DNA of 64,000 nucleotides from Semisulcospira habei (GCA_036245525.1 BTPG01000003.1:192368164-192432163); one strand, 5' to 3'; shown: positions 1-11,283, counted from the first letter of the stretch. Notes: generated by a model from the sequence alone, not told the origin. Numbers and translations: made by a program.

Positions 1-1674
1 ACACATTTGGACCATGTTCGATCCAAATATGAGTGTTGAAGAATGTGTCGCGTGCGTTCATTTCATGCAGCTAGGTAAAGGAGGACGACCAGCAAAGGGT
101 GCACATGGGAAGAAACGACCGTTTCGATCTGTGGAATGTCACAGTGACACTCATAACACTGACACTAATAACAGCACTAATGAAGGTGATAGTGGTATAC
201 AAGTTTTCATTCCCCCGATGTCTACTCCCCGTAAAACGCCATGCAAAGTTGATGCTCAAACGTCGCCGTTACAAAGAGTGTGGACCCCATCTCCACCAGC
301 CAAGCGGATGCATGAAATAGCCATATCACCCATTGAAAAAAACGGGTGTCGATATAGCCACATCTCCACATATCAAACGACCCAGCCTTCAACCTGTCCA
401 GGAACTGCAGATGCCATTGACAAAGGAGGAAGAAAAATATCAGACAGCACTAAACCGCACAATGCTTAATGAATCAGCTGATGCCACAATCCGTTGCAAG
501 CCTGGAGGGCAGCCTTTGTATTTTATGCACATACCAAAACCAAGAAAACCAACAAGAGGGGCATCATCAGCCGTAATACGAAGAAGGTCAAAGGTATTAG
601 CCCGTGCTAGAGCAAATATGTCTGGCGGATCAGAAGTGGACGAAGCTGAACAAATAACTGACAAGTTAAGACGAGAAAGAAATTAAAAAAATGACTGCAA
701 TATTAGACAGAGCAGGCCATAGGCGATCCGTGTATGTCTGTAGAAAACAGGGTATTGCTCTGAGAACCAATCTAGTATTAAGCTGGTCCAAGTACAGAAC
801 ATACAAACGCTTCATGAGAAGTATTGGTGTCAAACTTGAAAGTGAAAGAAAGGAAAGACAGACCCAGAAAGAAGCGCTCTGTGGCACAGTGACCATTGAA
901 CAAAAGAATCTGACCTTTGAAAACAAAGTCACAAACAAGAAAGAAAGCCAGAAAACGCCTGTCGCCTACATAGAGGATCTCACACATTTTGTTCCTGAAC
1001 TGCTTGACAAGTTTGAAGCTGCAAATCTTCTTGAATGGCATGAACAAATACCAAATGATGAAATTTGGATAAAACTAGGAGGAGATCATGGCGGTAACAG
1101 TTATAAAACAATGCTTCAAGTTGCTAATCTCCAAAACCATAACTCTAAACACAATACGTTTTTGGTGTGTATGGCTAACTGTAAAGACAGTCATGAAAAT
1201 CTTCAAACAATTTTGCAGCCGTTTAAAGAGCAGGTGTCACTTCTCCAAACCATGAAATGGAAAGAAAAACAGATACGTGTATTTCTGTTTGGTGATTACG
1301 ATTTTCTCGTCAAACTCTTTGGTCTCTCAGGAGCACAAGGGGTCCACCCTTGTCTCTGGTGTACTGCTTCGAAAAGTCAGCTACAAAGAGCTCCACATGA
1401 GTGAGTACAAGTGAAACAGAGAACGCTTAACATCAAGCGGGATTATAGGCGATACATCCGTGCAGCAGGAGACAAAAAGAATGCCAAAGGTTACAACAAT
1501 GTTGTACATGAACCAATCTTTGATGTTGAGGTTTCGCAAACTGCACCACCATACCTCCATCTTCTTCTAGGTATAGTAGAAAAAAATCATTCCCTCCTAG
1601 AGCAAGAATGCCACGAACTCGATAAAGTCATTGCTGAAAGACTGGCCGAGGGAAAGGAGGCACATGATGGAAAC
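1..1674 (+). pseudogene. 5' part of RAG1-core-like DDE transposase gene, decayed
   Basis: The reading runs from before base 14 to 1674 in successive frames. It changes frame in the A run at 336-342, again in the A run at 685-691, and meets an in-frame TGA at 1402-1404. From 691 the protein holds a GGDHGGNS motif (Asp codon 1084-1086), then a segment DSHENLQTIL, then FGDYDFL (Asp codon 1294-1296), then a CLWC zinc pair (Cys codons 1351 and 1360). The order Asp, DSHExLxxIL, Asp, GL, CxxC matches the RNase-H-fold core of RAG1/Transib-type transposases, where vertebrate RAG1 has SDHETLTAIL and GYDEKL before its CxxC. The catalytic Glu should follow, and a candidate lies beyond the inserted retrotransposon, at 8529 or 8541. 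The N-terminal part is basic and has a Cys pair near residue 11 (ECVAC). The gene sits antisense in a HUWE1 intron. The RAG1-like reading is motif-level inference; Chapaev-like or another DDE superfamily is possible. Confidence 0.5.
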
Positions 1675-1893
1675 ATTCATTTTTCTTTAAAAGGTATTTT
1701 TTCGAAAAATACTTACCGATGACATGACTACCAGGAGTGTCTACTCCTTGCTCAATTCTAGCCTAAGAACCCGTTGTGTAAACACAACCCGGGAGGCACT
1801 CGGGGAACCCCCAGAGGGACCGAGAGTTGTCTCCCGCTCCTACCCACCAGCCCTATTCACCTGTGAACTCCAGTCACGAAATTAGGCTCACCA
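1675..1893. repeat. DIRS copy 1 left inverted terminal repeat
   Basis: Reverse complement of 7808-8005. The shared core includes the tract ending in CTTACCGATGACATGACTAC and the CCCGGGAGGCACTCGGGG segment near 1788-1805. The outermost bases (1675-1706) match the left half of the internal complementary region, which fixes this end. Confidence 0.9.
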
Positions 1894-1927
1894 GCGGCAA
1901 GCGGGGCAGGTGGGAGGGTCCTTCGAG

Positions 1928-2030
1928 TCATGTCATCGGTAAGTATTTTTCGAAAAAATACCTTTTAAAGAAAAATGAATTTGTTTCTTCAAAAACATTA
2001 CCGATGACATGACTACCAGGAGAATGCCGA
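1928..2030. repeat. DIRS copy 1 internal complementary region
   Basis: It contains the reverse complements of the left end (about 1928-1974) and the right end (about 1975-2030) fused back to back. In the DIRS family this region templates the circular junction. The junction falls at about AATGAA/TTTGTTTC (1973-1985). Confidence 0.88.
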
Positions 2031-2124
2031 ACAGGAGGAGGGTGCCGCACCCCCAGATGGTTTTCTCTAGGCTCATGGCCCCCTCCTCTCTTCCGACACT
2101 CTGCACTCCCTAATAGGTGCATAC

Positions 2125-3230
2125 CTACGGCGCCTGTGGCGCCGGGAGGGAGTGTTGTGCCGCCGTGACGTCCCCCACCAAGGCGAGGTTGTCTCGCTGC
2201 CCTGCCAGATCCCGTAGATAGAAGCGGGCGAAAGTAGATTCTGATCGCCAGCCCACCGCAGCCACGATGTCCTTGACAGCGCAGTTCCTGTCGAAGGCTA
2301 CGCTCGTGGCCATGGCCCGTACTTCGTGCGCCCGAATCTTTAGGCTCTTCGCTCCCTGAGGGGAGAGATCGACATATGCTGAGCGAATCACCCAGCGAAG
2401 CCAGGAAGAGACTGTCTGTGCTGTAATGTCGTTTCTTCCTGTTTTTAAAGGTAGGAAGAGGCGTGAGCGTCCCCTCCGGACGGCTCTGGTTCGTCGCAAG
2501 TACACTCTGAGGGCTCGTACGGGATCTTGTTGCCTGGTCTCTCTGGGGAAGTCTTTCCCGCGTAACGGTCGTAAGGTGATAACCTGTGGCGCCGTCAGTG
2601 GACCTAGTCTTGGCAATGAAGGCAGGGTCGGTCACCAGTTGGATCGAGTGATCAGCTCGAAATTGCAGGCATGTAGGCCGGACTGATAGAGCGTGTATCT
2701 CACTTACTAGTGCCGCGGTGGCGAGCGCCAGCAGGAAGCAGGTCTTCCGCGTCACATCCGCAAGACTGGCCAGCGGTAGTGGTTCGAAACGTGGTGAGTT
2801 TAGCCAGGTAAGAACCCATGGTAAATCCCAGCGGGGAAGAAGTGAGCGAGAGGCAGGCCTTTGTAGTCCGAAGTGTGACATAAGATCTGCCAGGTCCTTA
2901 CACGCGCCGGGGTCCGCGCGGCCGAGATGCCGGTAGGTGTCGGCAATCGAGAGATATCCCCGAATGGTAATAGGGGCCAGTCCTTGGTCTCCGAAGAGCC
3001 AGAGGAAGAAGCCCGCAAGTTGGGGGTTTGTCAGTTCGGTGGGGGAGAGACGACGGTCGCTGCACCAGGTACAGAGTACCCTCCATTTCCCCTCATAGAT
3101 ACGTCTAGTCGAGGGCTTGCGAGCTGTAGCGATCGCTTCCACTGCAGCATCCGAGAAACCTCTAGCTGAGAGGGCTTGCCGCACAACCTCCAGGCGTGTA
3201 GCAGTAAGCGTTCCGGACAGGGGTGGAACA
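2125..3230 (-). pseudogene. DIRS tyrosine recombinase
   Basis: The last domain of the element, used to integrate the circular DNA. An N-terminal SAM-like part (ATARKPSTRRIYEGKW, then WLFGDQGLAPITIRGYLS) is followed by the catalytic core. The core changes frame near 2620. HxxR is present as AHEVRA (about 2330), the Trp position as VGWRSE, and the nucleophile Tyr as FARFYLRD (about 2220). The first catalytic Arg is expected two residues before VSEIHAL, but the codon there is CTA (Leu) at about 2710, giving TAALVSEIH. With the frameshift this predicts a dead recombinase. The second copy (12680-13930) aligns to the same protein. Confidence 0.85.
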
Positions 3231-3239
3231 GCGCCTGAC

Positions 3240-5353
3240 GTGGCTGCTTGAGCATAGTGCGGGGCGTGGGGAGCGGTAGGGGAGGGTGCGTGGCGAGGCT
3301 GATCAGGTAGGTGGACCAGGAACGAGTCCAAGCGAACGGGGCGACCTGGAGCAGAATCGCATTGGTTCCTCGCAGCTTTAGGAGGACTTTGGGGACAAGG
3401 ACTGTCGGGGGAAAGGCGTACGCTATGAGTCCGTCCCAGGGAATGGATAAGGCGTCGACCGCCCAAGCCAGGGGATCCGGTACTGGGGAAACGAAGAGGG
3501 GAAGCTGGTGATTCCACCTCGTGGCGAACAGGTCCACCATCGGGGTCTCCCAGTGAGAGCAAATCATCCGGAAAATGTCCTGGCGTAGCGTCCATTCCGT
3601 GTGAATGAGCTGTCCTCGGCGAGAAAGGGAGTCCGCTAAAACGTTCAGGCGACCGGGAATATGGCGAGCGCTGAGAGTCAGATCGCGGTCCTCGCACCAT
3701 CGCCTCAATCGGAAGAGTAGCATGCATAGATCGGGTGAATGAGTTCCTCCCTGCTTCTGTATATACGCTACCACTGTCGAGTTGTCCGAAAGGACGAGAA
3801 GATGCTGGTGTCTGAGTTGCTCTTCCCAAACGATGATGGCCTGCCACACCGCTTGCAGTTCCAACCAGTTGCTGTGTTTGTCCGCGAACTCCGGAGGCCA
3901 GAGGCCGGACGTCGTGGTGAACTGAGGAAGCAGGTGGGCTCCCCAACCAGCCCGACTCGCGTCGACACACAGGGAGAGGTGCGGGGATGGAGAGGAAATG
4001 GGGACTCCCAGAGCCAACCAGGCTCTGTCGGTCCACCGTAAAAGGTGGGGGCGTACCAAAGGGGACACGGGGACGATTGTGGTCAAGTCGCCCGAGGAGG
4101 GACGCCAGATCAGTAGAAGATGAAGTTGTAGCGGTCGGGAGTAGAGACGCCCGAGGGGGATAAGATCCGCCGCTGCGTTGATCAGGCCCAGAAGCTGAAG
4201 CCAGACCCTGGCGGGGGCTGCCTGTTGCTGATCTACCAACGCGGCGAGAGCGGACAACTTCACAATCCGTTTCTCTGGCAAGAGTACCCTGTTGCGGTCC
4301 GTGACAAACTCCATGCCTAGATGGATGAAGTGGCGCGCCGGGGTGAAGTCCGACTTTCCGGTGTTGACCAGGAAACCCAACCGGTAAAGCAGCTGTAAAA
4401 GAGCGTCCCTGTCTGCCGCAAGCGCGGTCTCCACCTGATTTCTCAAGAGTAGGTCGTCGAGATAATTCGAGGTCGGACTTGACGACGACTGCCTCGCCTT
4501 GGCCACTACAGCATCCATGATGCGGGTGAAGGCCCAGGGGCTGAGGTTGAGACCGAACGCCGAACGGCAGGGCGCGAAACTGGTAAATCACTCCTTCGAA
4601 CGCGAAGCGCAGGTACTTCCTGGCAGAAGCGTGCGTGGGGACATGTAGGTAGGCGTCGGACAGATCTAAACTGACCGCGTAGTCCATGGGTTGAACTGCC
4701 GCACGAAGAGCCCTGGTCGTTTCCATCCGAAAGGAAGGGGCCGCGATGAAGGCGTTCAGCGCCGACAGATCTATGACTGGCCGCCACTTGCCGCCGGGCT
4801 TGGGCACCACAAACAGTCGGCTGTAAAAGGCGGGCGAGTCCGGACGCTGCACTATCTCTGTGGCCTCCTTCGAAAGGAGACCCGCGACTTCTCCTCGCAG
4901 AGCGGCGGCCTTGAGGGCATCGGACGGAACCTCCGTCCAAAGAGGAATGGAGTGCAAGGGCGGAGGAGAGCGGAACGAGATCCGTAATCCTCTGGTGACT
5001 ACGTCCAAAACCCAGGGCTCGTCTCGAAACAGCGAGCGCCACTCCTCGCTGAATCGTGCTAGCCTCCCGCCGACTGGAGCCCCGACGACGGTCGGCGGGG
5101 GCGGAATTGGGGACAAGTCAGGTGGCCCGCCCGCGCCCAGGGCGACGGGCGGGACGGGGCCAGGCGGGGGCAGGGGCGCTAGCTGGGCCAGGGCGACGGA
5201 AGGGCGGGCGACGGCGCGGCGCAGCTCGAGGTGGGGCAGACGGGTCCGAGGTGACACGTTTCCGGGCCCGCAAAGAGCGCCCCAGGGCCGTGCGGGCGGG
5301 AGGAAAGCGCTGCTTGACAGCTTTGCGAGGCCAACGGTCGGAGTTGGAGTCAT
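3240..5353 (-). pseudogene. DIRS reverse transcriptase, RNase H and methyltransferase-like region
   Basis: Two minus-strand frames meet near 4510-4540. The first (from 5353) holds the RT fingers and palm, with KPGGKWRPVIDL, a catalytic-Asp motif VSLDLSDAY and ALPFGVRS. The second (from 4518) continues with the YLDDLL catalytic motif. RNase H follows, with acidic residues in LCVDASRAGW, NWLELQAVW and VLSDNSTV and a late ARHIPGRLN...ADSLSR. A region VDLFATRWN...YAFPP comes next, at the position of the DNA N6-adenine methyltransferase-like domain known from DIRS elements. The polyprotein makes cDNA and removes template RNA. The frame change between the two palm motifs breaks this copy unless it is an assembly error. 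Confidence 0.88.
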
Positions 5354-7198
5354 TCACCGTCTGCCAAGTATCCCCGAAGAGCAGAGGCCCTCCCAGAGGG
5401 GCCCGACGTAGCTGAGTACTCAGGTCGACCGGCATTCCACTGCAAGCTTGTAGGACGGCGTCTCGTCGCATGAGGTCGCAGTTAGCCGCAGCCGCCATCG
5501 CGTTGACCGATGAGTGATGAGCAGCGCGGTTACCAGCCTCCGCCATGAGTAGTAGGTCTCCCAGGAGGGGAGACAACGCAGGTTGCCAAGCTTCCTCGAG
5601 ACGACGGATGAAAGCCTGAGTCAGCAAGTCCAAAAAACAGGAGCAGGCGAGCGTGTTCCGGACCAGCGACGCCATCCTATCCAGTCCCCGTGGGAAGGAC
5701 CGTACCAACATAGAAGCCCCTCCGGCTTGCATCAGAGCGGCGGGATCCACTGGAGGAAGCGGGCAGAGGAACGACTGCGAATGGCCGGCGTACCAGTCCT
5801 GTTGAAAAGCGATGTCCAGAGCGGAAGGCCATCTCCCGTCCGCGAAAAAGTCCGAGTTCCGAGTCTCCGAAAGCAGGTGAGACGAGAAGGCGTCCCGCAG
5901 ATCCAAAAAACTAGCCGGCTGTGGGAGGGACTTGAACCTCTTAACCGTCCTATCCGCGTCCACGAAGGCGGAAATCTTCCTCTTCACAGGCGGTGAAGTC
6001 GGACAAACATCCTCCGGTAAGGCGGCGGCGATGAGCTTGGCCGCTCCGTCCAGCGCCAGCCGCGTGTCCATCCGGGAAGAAGAAACCTGTCTGACGGAAG
6101 CTGACACACTGGAGGCCGAAGAGGGAGAAGCTGAAGAACGGCTTAGACCTCCAAGTAACCAGTCCGAAGCATCCTCCGGCACCAAACTGAGGTTGTCGAA
6201 GTCCCGCTGTCCAGAAACTGGCGACCGAAGAGGGCGACGAGGGCTCCGAGGCCGGGAATCCCGTCGGAGAACCGCAGCGGACGAAGACTCCCTCCGCAGC
6301 GGAGAGCGGTAGTCTGAACGATGCGGTGAGGACCTCCTGCGTGCCGAAGGCGGATCCCGACGAGGAGAACGGCTGCGACGAGAGGGAACGGAGCGGTGAG
6401 TACGAGGAGGGGGGGAAGTGGCCGGTCGCTGGGAAGAGGGACGGGACGAACGGGAGTCCAACCGAGAGGGGGAACGCGAAGAAGGTGAAAACCGTCTGCG
6501 GCGAGGGGAGTCCCGGTGCGACGAGCGATGAGGCGAGAAGTTCCTCCTACGATCGTGCGAAGGAGAGCGGAAACGTCGAGCAGAACCCCTGTATCTACGT
6601 TCTTCACCACCAGGAGGCTCCGGACGAGTGCAAGTATGTCTCTCTGAACCAGGCTCTTGGGAGATGGCGGGTTACTGGCCGGCCAGGGGACCTCCAGCGG
6701 GATCCCGGCGGCTTCCTCAGAGACGAGTGGGGAACGACGGTGGAGGAGGGACGCCACGAGCGTCCCACCAAACCAGGCTCTTGGGAGAGGCGGGTTCTTT
6801 CCACCAAATGTGTCCGGGCGCGCTCTCGAACGGAGGCGGTCTTGACGGTCGAACTCCCACTCCGTGCACTAGTCCCTTGATTACTCAGTGGCGTTATCTG
6901 CGTCGGATCCCGTTGGTCTCGCACGTCCGGTGCCGGGGGCACAGCGGAAGGCGTCTCGGAAATCTTCAAGGTACCCGCGAGGGTAGGAGGCTCCCTCCTA
7001 TAAAAGTTCCAGAGATTAGGCCACCGCAGTTCCGGCCATGAAGCACAGACGTCGCACGTATGGTCGGACGCACACCCAGCGCAGGAGACAGACTGCATGT
7101 TTATCCGACGGCCACTGGAAGCCTCCGCATTTTGTGCATGTCATCAGTAGGCCACTGCAACACACAAAACATGAAGGCACTCGGCGAGTGTCCACCAA
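5118..7198 (-). pseudogene. DIRS gag-like ORF
   Basis: The first ORF of the element, read leftwards. Its N-terminal part (about 7198-6604) has a cluster of Cys and His spread over two frames: CTKC in one frame and CAGC...CDVC in the other. This suggests a treble-clef-like zinc motif broken by a frameshift near 7100. From 6461 an open frame of 447 codons begins with an Arg/Ser dipeptide-rich segment. It continues through a helical, Leu-rich region (SWxx-free, with motifs such as LIAAALPEDV and ALDIAFQQDW) and ends in a Pro/Arg-rich basic tail. This is the composition expected of a nucleic-acid-binding Gag, and its 3' end overlaps the pol frame by about 230 bases. Similar Gag remnants occur in the second DIRS copy at 16875-17500. 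Function is inferred from position and composition. Confidence 0.65.
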
Positions 7199-7807
7199 TC
7201 ACCCCGTTAAGCTTTAGGCCCCCAAGCTACTGTGGTGTTATGCACCCAATTAACCAACGTACGGTCACCTGCCATCAACATTTAATTAAAACCACGGCGG
7301 AGGGAAAACAAACCCTGCCGGGACAGGTGAGCATCCAAGCCTTCGTCATAACGCGGGGCGTCTAAACCGAAAACCGAAAAACGTTAGGTATGGCCTAGAT
7401 ACAGTAACGTGACTCACCGCTCGCATCTGGCAATGGCACGAAAAGCCCGCCAAAACCGGCGCCAAACATTCTTCAGCTAATCAGGCAACCAAACAGAGGT
7501 TAAAAAACCCCAAACGAGGGAGAAGCGACGCAAAAAGCAAGCTGCTCGTGCCTGTGCCCCGCCCGGGCAACCAGCCGAGGGCCCTCTAACTACCTTACCT
7601 GTCAGTCGGAGTGGTACGAGAAGGAGAAAGTTCCATGACACCCACAGCCCGACCGGCAAAGCCAGAGAGGGAACCCTTGAACAAGACCGAAGCTGCAGTC
7701 GACCAACGTCGCACGCGTAGAATCCCAGGCCGGCGAAGACGAAGCAAGCAAGGCAGACCGAACCGGTCGAAAAAAACTTCTAAGTCCAGAGACAACACGT
7801 CTGAACG

Positions 7808-8005
7808 CGTGAGCCTAAGAAGTGTGACTGGAGTTCACAGGTGAATAGGGCTGGTGGGTAGGAGCGGGAGACAACTCTCGGTCCCTCTGGGGGTTCCCCG
7901 AGTGCCTCCCGGGTTGTGTTTACACAACGGGTTCTTAGGCTAGAATTGAGCAAGGAGTAGACACTCCTGGTAGTCATGTCATCGGTAATGTTTTTGAAGA
8001 AACAA
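7808..8005. repeat. DIRS copy 1 right inverted terminal repeat
   Basis: Inverted partner of 1675-1893. It ends at GAAGAAACAAA (to about 8005), which matches the right half of the internal complementary region at 1981-2000. The boundary is uncertain by 1-3 bases. Confidence 0.88.
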
Positions 8006-8705
8006 ACACCTTTTGAAAAAAAGATTTCAGAAGTAAAAGTCATCAAAGAACTTGAAAAAAGAAAACAGCTGACCAAGGGTATTGCAGTGTTCAGCGACAA
8101 GAGACACAATGAGAGTGTGAAGCATTTTGATGAACGATGTGAGCAGAAGATGCAGCGGGTAGCAGAATTCGAGGACAAAATAGAAGCTCTGAGAGAAGAG
8201 ACAAAGTTGCCATTTCTGTGCGGACCTGTCACTTCATACCATGAAGCTGACAGATGATCCTAAACTTCATGCAGCAGCGCATTACATATCCTTAAAGTTC
8301 CGAATTCTGAATGACCTGTACTCACAAGTCCATACTAATGTTTCTCACAAAATGCCGGTGAAGAGCAGAAATGAATCAATACAAGACATCAATGACAAGA
8401 TTGCAAACTACATGCGTTTTTTTCGAAGTACTTTTCCAGCCAGTAGCATCATTCCGAAACAACATATCCTGGAATGTCACTGCGTTGACTTTATGACCAA
8501 GTGGGGATTTGGTTTGGCGCTTCATGGTGAGCAGGGAGGTGAAGAGAGTCACGCTACCATTAACATTTTAAAGAGTAGGACATTTGGCTTGCAAACAGAG
8601 GAGGAAAAACTCAGACTGCTCATGACCGAGCACATGACACTCGTGTCACTGGTCCTCCATGCCGTCATTCCTCCAGTAGTAAAACAGAAAAAAATTATCG
8701 TATAA
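8006..8705 (+). pseudogene. 3' part of the RAG1-core-like transposase gene
   Basis: This continues the gene interrupted at 1674. Reading resumes in frame at ACA (8006) with a Lys/Glu-rich helical stretch (KVIKELEKRKQ). There is one frame change near 8240, and the reading then runs to the stop at 8703-8705. The final part holds PKQHILE, a Trp, and HGEQGGEESH (Glu codons 8529 and 8541), which fits the third acidic residue of a DDE triad. RAG1 has SEGNESGN at the equivalent place. Joining the two halves keeps the frame across the insertion, which supports their being one gene. The frame change and the upstream stop make this copy inactive. No downstream terminal inverted repeat was recognised, so the element's ends are not defined. 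Confidence 0.5.
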
Positions 8706-9273
8706 CGCTGTTTAGCCGTCGTTGGTCTTGTGTATCTGTGAACAGAAACTCAGTATTGTTATTATGTCTAGTGTGTCAGCAAATGTGCTGAACCGCAAGG
8801 TATATTTAAAAACACTGTTGAATACTGTGACGGACTAATCGGATTTTAGTACACGGAGGGCATTAGCAGTCTGTGGAGTACCGGGACTACGGGCGAGAAA
8901 TGCCAGAACGCGACCTGTCAGTGACCTCATTAACCACCCTCCTGCTTCCGCCCCCCAGCACGTAGCGAAAATCCGGTAAGTGATACTTACTGTAGGCATG
9001 CTGACCCTTATGCATGCAAGTGTGTTTCGTTGGGAAAAGTTACGTCTTCATGTTATAGCTGTGGGAACTTTGTCAATTTCACAACAAACACCGACATCGT
9101 ACATCAACAAATTCTCGTTCTCTTTATTTTCACCATAATCTGCTACACAAGTGTAAGTCGTAATGTTGTCATGTTTGGTATCGGTGTGTAGATAAGAATT
9201 TCAACTTTTGAACGATGCTACTTTCACAACAGTCACTTTAGGCTGAGATGTGTTATGAATACAAACGTGTAGG
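8706..9273. other. HUWE1 intron sequence, no gene seen
   Basis: No exon, terminal repeat or long open frame was recognised. The stretch may include the unmarked 3' end of the RAG1-core-like element. Confidence 0.4.
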
Positions 9274-9275
9274 TA

Positions 9276-11283
9276 CAGTGGAGTCCAGTTAACACGAACT
9301 CGCTTTACACGAATTTCCGGTTAACACGAACCGATTTTGCATTCCCAGCCGACGGCCTTCTTATTCTGTAATAAAATTTCACTGATAACACGAAATGCTT
9401 AACACGAAATTTCGCTTTACACGAAGCTTGTTTCGGTTCCCAACCAGGGCAATTTCACTATTATTCACCTGTTTAACATGAACACGGATTCCATTCACCG
9501 AAAACCAATTCATGTTTCGCTCTTGCGCTGTAGTACACGACAGATCAGAGCAAACTCTAGTCTGTGATTGGCTGAATAGCCTTCGGTTGTTGTAATCCGT
9601 CTTCTCATTGGCTAGCATTTCTGAACTGTATTCATGTTGTTTGCATCATTCGTGTACCAACACAACCCTTTTACCGATGCAGGATTGTACTTCAGCCTGT
9701 GCGTTGCTTTTACCTGATGAAATGTAACTTACTATGGATTTTACCTGATGGATTTTACATTAAATACGCGAGCTGAACACGTTTCCGCGTTTTCCTAGCG
9801 AGCTGAAGGTATGCATATAACGTACGATAATGTGCCCACTGTTAACCTCGTACTCATTCACGCACACATCTCTTACACTTTCTCCTTGAGGGCCGCGATC
9901 AATTTTGAGGCCATATTGGTTAACACGAAATACGTTTAAGGGGAGACATGGTAGTCAAATAATGAATTTTTTTGTTTCAGAAACTGTTGGTTGTTTGTTG
10001 TCATTTTATGATGTAAAATAACTGCTGGATTATATATAGACTTTGAAAAATGTCAAAAAAAATATTTTTGTGACTTTAATGCATCAAAAACTGGGAAAAA
10101 CCTTGCAAAATTAGCTAATTTCAAAATGTTCTTGTGTCTGAACTAATGCTTATATTCTCTCACTTCTTTTTGTTTTTTAAATCTATTTATGTGCTAAACA
10201 GACCTGTGCATGGAAATTGCATTCAGTACATCAGTAATTTTATAATGAGCACTAGAAATAATCATTATAAATTGCAGTCATCAAGAGACCGAAAACAGCA
10301 ATTCACATGGTCACCAAACACAAACTAATACACTAAACTCATATTCCATGCACAGAAATATTGCAACACATGTTACAAATATCATATCCAAATATGAAAT
10401 GGATCGGTCAAGCCATTCAAAAGATACAACCTTTTATTTGGTCGAAAAATCACATTTTGAGAAAACGGTCCCCAAAGATTGGACAAGCAAAACGGAGTAC
10501 TGTGCCATAACAAACACCTATGGGATAAAAAAACAAAACAAAAAAACAACAAAAAAATTGAATAGCCACATATAGAAACATATTTCTCATGAGAAAATGA
10601 AAAGCAAAAGGTTTCTCAGTCTTGGATATATGCACACGTTGAAAATGCGCGATCTGAATGAGCGATTCTCGTATTTTGATCGAGTTGTACGCCATGCGTA
10701 ATGGTGCATTGTGGGACAGTCGGAAAGACCCGAAGCCGTTCGGAGCCTGGTCGGAAAAACCCGAAGTCATCCAGAACACTCGGCGCGCTCTGCTCATTGG
10801 TCGGTTTCCGAAAATAGTATTATCTCATTAGCATAACGTTCGTATAAGGAAATCTCCGGTCGTTCGTGACGTCGGTTTTGCGCCAATAGCTATTTATAAA
10901 GCCTTTGTAACCTTTAGCTGGTTGGTGAATGGGAAAGTAGAGACGGAACCGGTTCGAATGAACCCAAACATGGCGGCATTCGTCGCTCGCAAAGCGGTGT
11001 TGTCAGGGTCCAAACATTGGATGTTTTCGAGCAAAAGACGTCGCAAATGCTTGAAACATTGAGCAGGTGCTTCACTTTATTTATTTTTTTACAGTAAATA
11101 AAAGGTATTTTGTGATATTTTATGGTTGTGGCCGGGTTCTAGGGGGTTCAAACAACCCAAAAATCCAGTCAACCCAAAAACACTTCGGACACCAAAATTG
11201 ACGTTTTTGCGGTACCGTGTCTCCCCTTAAACACGAAGTGATTTTCCGTGTCCCCAGAAATTCGTGTTAAGCGGACTCCACTG
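9276..11283. mobile_element. Pogo/Tigger-like non-autonomous element, interrupted
   Basis: The ends are inverted repeats beginning CAGTGGAGTCC (9276) and ending GGACTCCACTG (11283), flanked by TA on both sides (9274-9275 and 11284-11285). A CAGTG-type terminus and TA target duplication fit the pogo/Tigger branch of Tc1-mariner. The interior repeats short AACACGAA units and has no transposase. Without the 1.3 kb element nested at 9936-11230 its length is about 0.7 kb. Confidence 0.8.
9940..11226. mobile_element. TTAA-flanked 1287 bp element, copy A
   Basis: Bounded by TTAA (9936-9939 and 11227-11230) and by terminal inverted repeats GGGGAGACATGGTA and TACCGTGTCTCCCC, with one mismatch. Exactly the same length as the copy at 18198-19484; by eye they differ at about five places, all transitions. 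TTAA duplication is typical of piggyBac and Kolobok transposons. Three short open frames (64, 75 and, on the minus strand, 115 codons) occur in both copies, but none resembles a transposase. Probably non-autonomous and recently mobile. Confidence 0.85.

Larger units (their letters stand above)
1675..8005 (-). mobile_element. DIRS-like tyrosine-recombinase retrotransposon (copy 1)
   Basis: A 6.3 kb element with the full DIRS layout. It has inverted terminal repeats of about 200 bp (1675-1893 and 7808-8005). An internal complementary region at 1928-2030 joins copies of both outer ends head to tail. On the minus strand it carries gag-like, reverse transcriptase/RNase H and tyrosine recombinase coding regions. 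DIRS elements integrate by recombination of a circular intermediate and make no target duplication, and none is seen here. The host transposase gene reads through in frame if 1675-8005 is removed. The element is GC-rich compared with its surroundings. Several frameshifts and a changed recombinase residue show it is inactive as assembled. Confidence 0.9.

Noticed and set aside
4691..6880. Long plus-strand frames opposite the DIRS gag and pol
   Set aside because: GC-rich antisense shadows; the minus strand carries the recognisable RT, RNase H and gag.
10134..10797. Short frames conserved between the two TTAA elements
   Set aside because: They are identical because the copies are recent, so conservation is not evidence of coding.
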